Assembly: GCA_035552775.1 (NCBI GenBank)
Contig: DASZKW010000087.1
Coordinates: 1-29,650, forward strand
DNA from: DASZKW01 sp035552775
Lineage (GTDB): Bacteria; Actinomycetota; Acidimicrobiia; Acidimicrobiales; Palsa-688
Length of the DNA: 29,650 nucleotides
Reading direction: 5' to 3'
Position numbers and translations under genes: made by a program. Of this stretch, positions 23,291 through 29,650 are shown piece by piece. Positions within the stretch are counted from its first letter, which is position 1. Every line of letters begins with the position of its first letter. The notes beneath the pieces were generated by a model that worked only from the letters and a program-made list of their open reading frames with translations, searched no databases and was not told the origin of the DNA.

Positions 23291-24768
23291 GCCCGGGCCC
23301 GCGCAGAAAGAGCATTTGAGACTGGCGCGAGCGTGGCCCCGAGTTGCCGCCATGTGGCGTATGCGTCGCCATAGACGGCGGCGACTTCGCTCCTGGGCAC
23401 CACGGTGGCGCCGCGCCGGATGTTTCCCCCGGCAGCTTCCCATCCGCCGACGACACCGGTACCCACCCCCGCGGCCAGCGCCGCGCCCAGACCAGCCCCG
23501 GGGTGGTCGACGACGGGCGTCAGGGGAATGCCGAGCACATCGGCAAGGATCTGCTTCCAGAGGGTCGATCGGCTGCCACCATTCGTGACCCTGGCGTCGC
23601 CTACACGAACGCCCACTTCGCCGAACACCTCGAGGTGGTGCCGGAACCCGTAGGCGATGGCCTCCAACACGGCGCGGTGGAGCGTCGCCCCGTCGTGGCC
23701 CAGGTGCAGCCCCACGAAGGCGCCGCGCAGGTCAGGGTCGTGCAGGGGCGACTTCTCGCCGAGGAAGTAGGGCAGGCACAGTACCTCCGCCGGGCGACGG
23801 GCGGCTGCCTGCGCGTCCAGGGAAGAGAGGTCGGTTCCTCCCAACAGCGCCTGCAGCCAACGAATCAGAGTGCCGCTCGTGGCCATGCAGCCGTTGGGAA
23901 GCCACCGCCCGGTGATCGGATGTGAGTCGAGGTAGAGGCGTTCGTCCACCACCGCGCGCTCGGCGACGACCAGGATGTCCCCGGCTCCCCCCACTTTGAC
24001 CAGGAGGTCGCCCGGCGCCGCCAGGCCGGCAACCAATGCGGACAGGACGTGGTCAGCCCCGCCCACGACGATCGGCGTACCGGAGACGAGGCCGGTGGCC
24101 GACGCGGCTTGGGGCGAAACAGTTCCCACCACGTCGCCGCTTCGACGCACGGGTGCCAGCCACCCGGGGTCCACGCCGGCCGCCTCGAGCACCGGCGACA
24201 GCAGCGATCCATCGAGGTCGAACATGCCGCTCTCGATGGCCCAGTTGTACTCGACGTGGGGTTCCGACCCCAAGGCCTGGCTCAGCCAATCGTAGGAGCC
24301 CACCACCGACCCCGTCGCCGCCCACGTGGCGGGCTCGTGGCGATCCAACCAACGCAGGGTTGGCGCCACTGACTGCTGGCTGAGCACCGAGCCGGTGAGC
24401 GAGAGCAGGTCGAGGCCCTGCAAACGCGTCCTCAGCTCGGCGATCTCGGCGCCGGCCCGGGCGTCGTTTTGGAGGATGGCTCGCCGCACGGGACCATCCG
24501 GCCCGACGCAGACCACCGCCGGCGTCATCCCCGTGGTGGCCACGCCCGCCACGTCCGCGCCGCGGGCGGCCCCCCGGCGCAGCACTTCGGGGATCAGTGC
24601 CACGACGTTGGACCACCAGTCGGCCGTGTCCGCTTCCGCCAACCCGGCGGCGTCGCTCCGCAGGGCCACGGGAAGGCTAGCCGTGGCGACACTGGCCCCG
24701 GACTCGTCACACAGCACCACCTTCGTCGCGGTCGTCCCCAGATCGACACCGAGCAAAAGCGACGCCAT
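23287..24768 (-). CDS. FGGY-family carbohydrate kinase (xylulokinase-like)
   Basis: A 493-residue sugar/polyol kinase of the ASKHA fold. The phosphate-1 motif is GVDLGTTATK (7-16); the catalytic base is D239 in GGADH; LVKVGGAGD (256-264) and NGGSR with the adenosine-motif region (near 405-410) follow. Length is typical for xylulokinase, ribulokinase or glycerol kinase relatives, but the substrate-binding residues do not settle which. The gene has a nine-base gap after the BtpA-family gene and a four-base overlap with the SDR gene. This suggests phosphorylation and oxidation of the same type of intermediate. Confidence 0.9.
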   Translation of the reverse strand: MASLLLGVDLGTTATKVVLCDESGASVATASLPVALRSDAAGLAEADTADWWSNVVALIPEVLRRGAARGADVAGVATTGMTPAVVCVGPDGPVRRAILQNDARAGAEIAELRTRLQGLDLLSLTGSVLSQQSVAPTLRWLDRHEPATWAATGSVVGSYDWLSQALGSEPHVEYNWAIESGMFDLDGSLLSPVLEAAGVDPGWLAPVRRSGDVVGTVSPQAASATGLVSGTPIVVGGADHVLSALVAGLAAPGDLLVKVGGAGDILVVAERAVVDERLYLDSHPITGRWLPNGCMATSGTLIRWLQALLGGTDLSSLDAQAAARRPAEVLCLPYFLGEKSPLHDPDLRGAFVGLHLGHDGATLHRAVLEAIAYGFRHHLEVFGEVGVRVGDARVTNGGSRSTLWKQILADVLGIPLTPVVDHPGAGLGAALAAGVGTGVVGGWEAAGGNIRRGATVVPRSEVAAVYGDAYATWRQLGATLAPVSNALSARARA

Positions 24769-24777
24769 CGGCGGCCG

Positions 24778-25602
24778 TCAGCTTGCCCGGGCGCGGGCCA
24801 CGAACCGCTGGGCCCGGTCCCGATCGACCTGGTTCCAGGTGTAGCCGTCCACCTTGAGCGCGCTCCCGACGATGCAGCCGTCGGCGACCGAGAGAAACTC
24901 GCCGATGGTCTCTGCTCGAGCACCGGTATTGAGGAGGACGGGGATCTCGGGCGGGACCGCTTCCCGGATCTCCTCGACCAGCGCCAGGTGGGGGCCCGCC
25001 CCTGCCATGGGGCCGGAGACGAGGATCGCATCAGGGAGGCTCGACACGACCGTAGACCGCGCGATCTGCGCCGGAGGGCGGGACCCGATGGTCGACGCGA
25101 ACTCGGGGGTGATGTTCATGAACACCGCCAGCCGATCGGCGTCGAGCCGCCGCCGCTCCCGCAGGGTGGCCGCACAGTCCGTGGTCCACAACCCCATGTC
25201 GGACTCCCACACCCCCGACGTCACTTCGCGCATGAAACTGGCGCCGGTGGCGACCGCCGTCGAAAGGGCGATGCGCGGGTCCCACAAGAAGTCGGCTCCG
25301 AACGGCTTGTCGTCGGGCCGGCACTCGGTCACCACCCGGGCCATGCACGCCGCGCTCTCGGGTCCGGCACGGAGTTGGTAGGGCCGGTCGTTCTCGTTGC
25401 AGAACAGCACAGCGTCGAAGTCCGCCTCGACCAGCAACTCCACATCCCGCCGGACGTGATCGACGATCGCGCCCATCCCGCCCGCGGCGTCGTAGAGAGG
25501 CGTGCCCGGGAGCGCCGGGACGTGGGCCATGGCGATGAGCGGCTTGGCCACGTCGGGGAATATCGAGCGAAAGCGGGAAACCCCGCCGCTCTCCGCGTTC
25601 AA
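24778..25602 (-). CDS. BtpA/SgcQ-family (beta/alpha)8 protein
   Basis: A 274-residue BtpA-family TIM barrel. It has the N-terminal IAMAHVPALPGTPLYD (23-38), the NENDRPY segment (69-75), FGADFLWDP (101-109), a strand with FMNITPEF (161-168), and the C-terminal phosphate-site-like LLNTGAR (223-229) and DGCIVGSALKVDG (241-253). The family includes the photosystem I biogenesis factor BtpA and SgcQ from a sugar-catabolism operon; no enzymatic activity is settled for it to my knowledge. TTG at 25602 is the start, giving a TTGA overlap with the amidohydrolase stop; no better in-frame ATG or GTG lies upstream of the conserved region. The phosphate-binding-like end and the adjacent kinase suggest a phosphorylated sugar substrate. 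Confidence 0.8.
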   Translation of the reverse strand: MNAESGGVSRFRSIFPDVAKPLIAMAHVPALPGTPLYDAAGGMGAIVDHVRRDVELLVEADFDAVLFCNENDRPYQLRAGPESAACMARVVTECRPDDKPFGADFLWDPRIALSTAVATGASFMREVTSGVWESDMGLWTTDCAATLRERRRLDADRLAVFMNITPEFASTIGSRPPAQIARSTVVSSLPDAILVSGPMAGAGPHLALVEEIREAVPPEIPVLLNTGARAETIGEFLSVADGCIVGSALKVDGYTWNQVDRDRAQRFVARARAS

Positions 25603-26762
25603 CTGGTCGACGCGGCCACGCCGCGCCAGGGAACCGCGTCCACCACCTGTCCGCCGAGCACCGCCCAGCGCGGTTCGAGGCGCCGGACCGGAAGGGTCTT
25701 ACCAGTGCCGTCGGCAAGCTCATCGAGGTGGTCGAGCCACGAGAAGACGCTTACATGAGCCGGGCCCCCCACCTCCAGGCGCCCGTACCCCTCGTCCCAC
25801 AAACCGAGGAAACGGGCGGGAGCGATGGTGCACCGCTCGATCACGTCGTCGAGGCTCATGCCGAGGGCCACCAGCTTGGACATGGTCGTCAACAAGTCGT
25901 AGACCGGGCCGTTCCAGTTGCGGTAGCTGGTGTCCGAGCAGACCAGATCGGGGAGAAAGCCCTGATCGATCGCCAGTCGGGCGACCTCGTAGCTGAAGTT
26001 GCTCTTGCCATGGGCGCACTCGAAGAGCACCCCGCGCGACCGCGCGGCCCAGACGGCGTCTTGGACCTTCCCGTCGCCGGTCAGGATGCCCTGAGGCTTG
26101 CCGGTGAAGCAGTGGGCCACCATGTCCCCGGGCCGGAGCCGTTCCAGGATCTCGGGCAGTTCGGGCGCGGTCTCGCCGATGTGGACCATGAGCGGCAGAC
26201 CTGCGGACCGACCCACCTCGACGGCGGCCTCGAGGAGGGGGATGCACCGGTCCCCCACCACGTCAGTGGACAGACGAATCTTGAGGCCACGTACCAGGTC
26301 GGGGTTGGCGCCGGCGACCGCGACAGCATCGTCGGAAACGAGCGTGTCTGGGTTCACCAACTCGCCAAAGCGGAAATCGATGAGGCCGAGCACGGACACA
26401 TTGAGAAACGCCAGGACCCGCATTCGTGAGCCGGCCGCGACGTAGGCCTTGAACCCGGCGAAGGTCGAGGCACCCGACGTCCCCGCGTCCACGGCGGCGA
26501 CGACTCCCCGCCGCAGGTGGGCCTCGTCCGCAGGGGCCCCGACCATGGACACCTTGGCGAAGATGTGCGTGTGGCCGTCGATGAGCCCGGCGGTCACGAG
26601 GCAACCGGTGCAGTCGAGCACCGTGCGTCCCTCCCCCGCCAGCCCCGGGGCGATGGCGCCGACGCGGCCGCCCGCGATGCCCACGTCCGCTTCGCGCGAC
26701 GGGCCGGCCCACGGGTCGAGCACCTGGCCGCCGGCCAGCACCACGTCGTAGCGCTTCGTCAT
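25599..26762 (-). CDS. Amidohydrolase/deacetylase-family metallohydrolase
   Basis: A 387-residue amidohydrolase-superfamily enzyme. Metal-site residues are H64 and H66 in DGHTHIF, probable carbamylated K161 in GLKIRL, H194 in MVHIGE, H217 in AHCFTG, and D277 in CSDTSY. This is the full binuclear dihydroorotase/deacetylase-type set, so it should hydrolyse a cyclic amide, N-acyl group or similar bond. The specific substrate is unknown. The N-terminal ten residues form the small beta-sandwich strand typical of the family. ATG 26762 overlaps the FAH gene's stop (ATGA), and its own TGA overlaps the BtpA-family TTG. Confidence 0.88.
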   Translation of the reverse strand: MTKRYDVVLAGGQVLDPWAGPSREADVGIAGGRVGAIAPGLAGEGRTVLDCTGCLVTAGLIDGHTHIFAKVSMVGAPADEAHLRRGVVAAVDAGTSGASTFAGFKAYVAAGSRMRVLAFLNVSVLGLIDFRFGELVNPDTLVSDDAVAVAGANPDLVRGLKIRLSTDVVGDRCIPLLEAAVEVGRSAGLPLMVHIGETAPELPEILERLRPGDMVAHCFTGKPQGILTGDGKVQDAVWAARSRGVLFECAHGKSNFSYEVARLAIDQGFLPDLVCSDTSYRNWNGPVYDLLTTMSKLVALGMSLDDVIERCTIAPARFLGLWDEGYGRLEVGGPAHVSVFSWLDHLDELADGTGKTLPVRRLEPRWAVLGGQVVDAVPWRGVAASTS

Positions 26763-27619
26763 TTCTTTCCCCCAGCGGTCAGCGGTTGGCGTTGCCCGTC
26801 GGACAGGCTCGAGCTCACCACCCGGCTACACAGCGGCGGCAGGTCGCCGAGACCGACTTCGACGACGTCTCCGGGCGCCAGGTAGCGGCCGAGCTCGTCG
26901 CCTGTACCCGCGGGGGTGCCCGTGAGCACGATGTCACCGGGCCGCAACAGCGTGTAACGGGAGATCAGAGCGAGCAGCTCGCCGACCGGCAGGATCATGC
27001 CGTCACCGTGGTCGTGCTGGCGCAGTTGACCGTTCACGGTCGTGCGCACCTCTATACCCGCGAAGCCGCCGATGGACTCGGGGTCTGCGACGACGGCGCC
27101 GAACTGGCCGAAGCCGGGGAAACTCTTGGCCAGCGAGGGGTTGCCGGTCGTGCGCATCACGTCGCGCGCCGTCACGTCGTTGGCGGCAACCACCCCGATG
27201 ACGGCCCGGACGGCGACATCCGGGGCGGCGTCGTGGAGGTGCCGTCCGACGACCACCGCTATCTCGCCCTCGTAGTCGACACAGCCTGGCGCCTGAGACG
27301 GCAGTGCGATGGCGCCACCGGTCAGCGCCCCCGGCGCCTTTAGGAACAGGACGGGCTGTTCGGCAACCCGACGCCTGGTGGCCACCTGCTTGGAGCGGTA
27401 GTTGAGGCCGACTCCCCAAACGGCGGACCCGGGCCGCACGGGACTGGCCAACCCCTCTCCGTAGGCAAGCCGCGACCGAACCGCAGCTCGAGCCAGCCAG
27501 GCGAGAGGCTCGCCCTCCGCCAGGAATTCTCCCAGACCACCGTAAGCGACGTCGAGCACGGCGACGGTCCCGTCGTCCTCCAGACGACCGACCCCGCCGC
27601 GGAGAGCCACGAACCTCAC
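26759..27619 (-). CDS. Fumarylacetoacetate hydrolase (FAH)-family enzyme
   Basis: A 286-residue FAH-fold protein with a conserved metal site: E117 and E119 in CVDYEGEIA and D148 in AANDVTARD. KSFPGFGQFGA (165-175) and VLTGTPAGTG (231-240) match the acyl-pyruvase/hydratase/2-keto-3-deoxy-sugar-acid dehydratase subgroup. It could cleave a C-C bond, dehydrate or decarboxylate a 2-oxo acid. GTG 27619 starts it, seven bases after the cupin stop. The longer ATG frame upstream lies in cupin sequence read out of frame and is not real. In sugar-acid operons FAH enzymes handle late 2-keto acids, which fits the kinase and SDR here, as inference. Confidence 0.88.
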   Translation of the reverse strand: MRFVALRGGVGRLEDDGTVAVLDVAYGGLGEFLAEGEPLAWLARAAVRSRLAYGEGLASPVRPGSAVWGVGLNYRSKQVATRRRVAEQPVLFLKAPGALTGGAIALPSQAPGCVDYEGEIAVVVGRHLHDAAPDVAVRAVIGVVAANDVTARDVMRTTGNPSLAKSFPGFGQFGAVVADPESIGGFAGIEVRTTVNGQLRQHDHGDGMILPVGELLALISRYTLLRPGDIVLTGTPAGTGDELGRYLAPGDVVEVGLGDLPPLCSRVVSSSLSDGQRQPLTAGGKK

Positions 27620-27626
27620 GGCGACG

Positions 27627-28022
27627 CTACTCCGGCGTAGGCGACGGCGCCGCCTGCATCCACGTGAGGAGGTGGTGGTAGTCGGAACGGGCCGGCGCGA
27701 AGACATCGAGGTTCTCAACGGGCTCGCTACCCGCCGGCTCGATCCAGTGCTCCATTCCGGCCGGAATGAGCAGCAGGGATCCCGGCCCCACGTGGTGGAC
27801 CGCGTCGCCGATGTGGTACCTGGCCTGCCCGGAGAGGATGGTGGCGATCTGGTCGAAACCTTCATGGCGGTGGGGGGCAGGCACCATGCCGGGAGCGACC
27901 TCGTTGAGGACGAGGATCGCCCCCTCGTTGCCGAAGCCACGACGGCGGACCCCGGGACGGACGACCTCCGAGGGGATGTCAGCCCAAGTGGCGACCACCG
28001 GCGGCCTCCCTTGCTCCTCCAC
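27627..28022 (-). CDS. Cupin-domain protein
   Basis: A 131-residue single-domain cupin. APHRHEGFDQIATILSGQ (about 58-75) matches cupin motif 1 with two metal-ligand histidines and a downstream Gln in place of the usual Glu; GPGSLLLIPAGMEHWIEP (about 86-103) matches motif 2 with its His. Such small cupins act as isomerases, dioxygenases or sugar-binding proteins; nothing fixes which. GTG 28022 is chosen, with AAGGGAGG six bases before it; GTG 27998 also has AGGGAGG at a good distance and would shorten the protein by eight residues. It is first in the eight-gene operon. The gap to the M20-like gene is 130 bases. Confidence 0.78.
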   Translation of the reverse strand: MEEQGRPPVVATWADIPSEVVRPGVRRRGFGNEGAILVLNEVAPGMVPAPHRHEGFDQIATILSGQARYHIGDAVHHVGPGSLLLIPAGMEHWIEPAGSEPVENLDVFAPARSDYHHLLTWMQAAPSPTPE

Positions 28023-28059
28023 CGGTACCCTCCCTTTCCGCCGAGGTATCTCGCTCCGT

Positions 28060-28109
28060 GAGACGCCCTCTAACGCATTAAGTCTCTCCGGCTCCGGCGG
28101 ACCTGTCAA
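28060..28109 (-). promoter_or_regulatory. Probable promoter and operator of the eight-gene operon
   Basis: A perfect TTGACA (28109-28104 on the minus strand) lies about 80 bases before the cupin start. At 17 bases the -10 position reads GAGACT, a weak match. Two imperfect palindromes follow: GAGAC/GTCTC (28060-28064 and 28082-28086) and TAA-CGCA-TTA (28071-28080). They would cover the start-site region, as a repressor site would. No regulator gene is in the window. Confidence 0.4.
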
Positions 28110-28152
28110 GACTGGGCACGGAAGGGCGGAGCCGGTCCCTCCCCCCAGAACC

Positions 28153-29376
28153 TCATCCAGATGGTGTGATCCACCGACGGGCGATCTCGGCATACAGCTG
28201 TGCGTAGCGTCTCAGCTCGGACCATCGGAGGGCCTCGCCGCCACCCGGGGAGGGCACCGGCGAGGGGCCGAGGCGCACCGTGTCGACACCCGCGGCCCGC
28301 AACGCCAGACCGTCGGTCGAGCCCGTCCAACCCCGTACTTCCGGCGCGGGCCGGCGGTTGGCGGCCTCCCACGCCGCCATGGCCGCCCTGACGATGGGGC
28401 GACCCGGATCCGTGCGGGCGGATACGATCAGGTCGCTCACTTCGACGGCGACGGACAGGCCCCTCCCACTCCCCCGGGCGAGCGCTGCTTGAACGGCGGC
28501 CCGGAGGCCATCGACGATCTCGGCCCCGTCGTCCTCGGGACCCATGATGACGTAGACATACAGCTCGAGCAGTCCACCGATGAGGTCGGGCTTGTCGGGC
28601 AGACCGCAACGCAGGGCACCCACAGCCACCTCCCTACCGACCTGGCTGCGCTCGGGCAGCGCTCGGCGACGGTACGCAAGCCTCCAGTGTTCGACGCCGG
28701 CGACGGCATCACCAGCGGCCGTGGGCACGCCACCATCGGGTAGGGAGCGAATCCGCGCCATCACCGGCGCCCATGGCCCCTCCACTCGCACGACCAGGAA
28801 AGCGGCCCCCGGTTCCTCGTAAAGCAGGCCCGGTGGTCCCGCCTTGGCGACAAGAGCCGCGTCAGGCCGGCGCCCTGTCAGGAAGCGGGCCACACCGGCA
28901 CCCGCTCTGTCCTGGGGCGCAGACGCTTGGGCCCCACCGTGCGGGGTGGCGCGGTGGGTTCCTCCGGCGGCCAGCAACAGCGTCAAGTCGTGCTTTCGCC
29001 TTGACCGGCGGGCCTCCTCGACGGCGCGGGCGAATCCGACGGTCACGGCTGCGGCCGGTCCCTTGGCGACCACGACACCGGGCCCGCTGACCAGTTCCCC
29101 GTCGGTCTCGAAGCGGTCTGGTCCGGGCGACGAGCCGACGACGAAACGATCTGCCCTGCGATCACCCGACAGTGTCGTGTCGAGATGGCTGTAGAGCACC
29201 AGCTCGGGCACCGCCCCCGACTGCGCCCGGGCGACGACGTTGGCGCGCCCTGGCTGGAAGAGGTCCACCGACCATTCGATCTCGGGCCAGCGATCGGCGG
29301 CCCAGCCCCGCACCCACTCGGCGAGCGCCGCCTCCGATCCCGCGGCGCTGGCTCGTGCCACCAAGCCGGCGACCAT
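28153..29376 (-). CDS. M20-like protein lacking key metal ligands
   Basis: A 407-residue protein with the overall M20/amidohydrolase-type peptidase pattern. The first ligand pair is present in SHLDTTLSGDR (63-73: H64, D66). The usual bridging Asp of the GxxDxKG motif is Val103 (GPGVVVAKG, 98-106). The Glu-Glu pair is absent; the strand reads LTLLLAAGGTHRATPHGG. The C-terminal His before the WSEL helix (GGGEALRWSELRR) is also missing. A dimerisation-type insert seems present (about 195-320). So it may be catalytically dead, or use another site. ATG 29376 is uncertain: the open frame extends back to near 29420 but holds no ATG, GTG or TTG. Possibly co-transcribed with the upstream gene. Confidence 0.75.
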   Translation of the reverse strand: MVAGLVARASAAGSEAALAEWVRGWAADRWPEIEWSVDLFQPGRANVVARAQSGAVPELVLYSHLDTTLSGDRRADRFVVGSSPGPDRFETDGELVSGPGVVVAKGPAAAVTVGFARAVEEARRSRRKHDLTLLLAAGGTHRATPHGGAQASAPQDRAGAGVARFLTGRRPDAALVAKAGPPGLLYEEPGAAFLVVRVEGPWAPVMARIRSLPDGGVPTAAGDAVAGVEHWRLAYRRRALPERSQVGREVAVGALRCGLPDKPDLIGGLLELYVYVIMGPEDDGAEIVDGLRAAVQAALARGSGRGLSVAVEVSDLIVSARTDPGRPIVRAAMAAWEAANRRPAPEVRGWTGSTDGLALRAAGVDTVRLGPSPVPSPGGGEALRWSELRRYAQLYAEIARRWITPSG

Positions 29377-29420
29377 CTCGGCGAGCTCGTCGTCGCCGGG
29401 CGTCGTCGTCGAAGGCGCCG

Positions 29421-29650
29421 CTATCGAAGCCCCCAGTCATCGGCCGCCGCCCGCCAGACATCGATGTTGCGGGGGTCGACCGACATGCGTCGAGGAACGT
29501 GCATCTCGTGCTCCTCGGGCGACAGCACGAGGTGGCCGTCGCACAGCTCCACCGACGGGGCGAATTGGGGAACATCCATGTAGAACGCCAGCGACCGGGA
29601 CGCAGAATGGTTCACGAGACCGGTCGCGACCGGTATCCCCTTGTACCGGG
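29421..29650 (-). CDS. 3' end of an unrecognised gene (partial)
   Basis: The open frame enters from the right edge and stops at TAG (29423-29421); 75 residues are visible. They include NHSASRSLAFYMDVPQFAP and end in VDPRNIDVWRAAADDWGLR. I do not recognise the family. A GTG at 29615 exists but the frame is open beyond it, so the visible part is probably the C-terminus of a larger protein. The gene is in the same direction as the M20-like gene, 44 bases before its ATG, so the two may be co-transcribed. Confidence 0.6.
   Translation of the reverse strand, partial: RYKGIPVATGLVNHSASRSLAFYMDVPQFAPSVELCDGHLVLSPEEHEMHVPRRMSVDPRNIDVWRAAADDWGLR

Noticed and set aside
1..29650. CRISPR arrays, tRNA or rRNA genes, insertion-sequence ends, phage genes
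   Set aside because: Searched by eye on both strands; no spaced direct repeats, cloverleaf ends, transposase motifs or phage proteins were found.

Overview
This is a high-GC window with dense, often overlapping genes and frequent GTG starts. It reads as an actinobacterial chromosome, most likely class Acidimicrobiia. The clearest taxonomic hint is the gene fragment at the left edge: its GYWLVASDGG...FGD..FYGS repeat is typical of Acidimicrobiia surface proteins (recalled family knowledge, not a search). The order rpsO-pnp-M16 peptidase-dapB-dapA-rnj is a familiar actinobacterial housekeeping neighbourhood. I saw no insertion sequence, phage gene, CRISPR array, tRNA or rRNA.

Layout. (1) 1-2091, plus strand: the 3' end of the repeat protein, then an FtsH-type AAA metalloprotease. 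(2) 2158-11139, minus strand: RNase J, dapA, a ferritin-like diiron protein, dapB, an M16 zinc peptidase, polynucleotide phosphorylase and ribosomal protein S15. RNA decay (pnp, rnj) and lysine/diaminopimelate synthesis (dapA, dapB) are interleaved, and the diiron gene is inserted between dapB and dapA. (3) 11316-17636, plus strand: an ArfB-like ribosome-rescue hydrolase overlapping a gamma-glutamyltransferase-like gene, a terminator-like hairpin, then a secreted subtilase overlapping a membrane GGDEF-EAL protein. A sigma-28/WhiG-like promoter sits before the subtilase. (4) 17650-19815, minus strand: a cytochrome P450 followed by a RibF-like protein whose riboflavin-kinase half looks degenerate. 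(5) 19913-28022, minus strand: eight tightly coupled genes encoding a cupin, an FAH-family enzyme, an amidohydrolase, a BtpA/SgcQ-family barrel, an FGGY kinase, an SDR dehydrogenase, and the small and large subunits of a dimethylformamidase-like enzyme. (6) 28153-29650, minus strand: an M20-like protein lacking key metal ligands, and the 3' end of an unrecognised gene.

The most interesting part is region 5. It is a contiguous catabolic operon in which amide-cleaving enzymes (amidohydrolase, two-subunit DMFase-like iron enzyme) are coupled to carbohydrate-type enzymes (kinase, dehydrogenase, BtpA barrel, FAH enzyme). I know of no described pathway with this set; the substrate is unknown and no transporter or dedicated regulator lies inside the window. 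Other notable points are a 27-bp inverted copy of the diiron gene's 3' coding end, an operator-like palindrome whose half-site recurs exactly 40 bp away at the P450 promoter, and a nested hairpin between pnp and the M16 gene.
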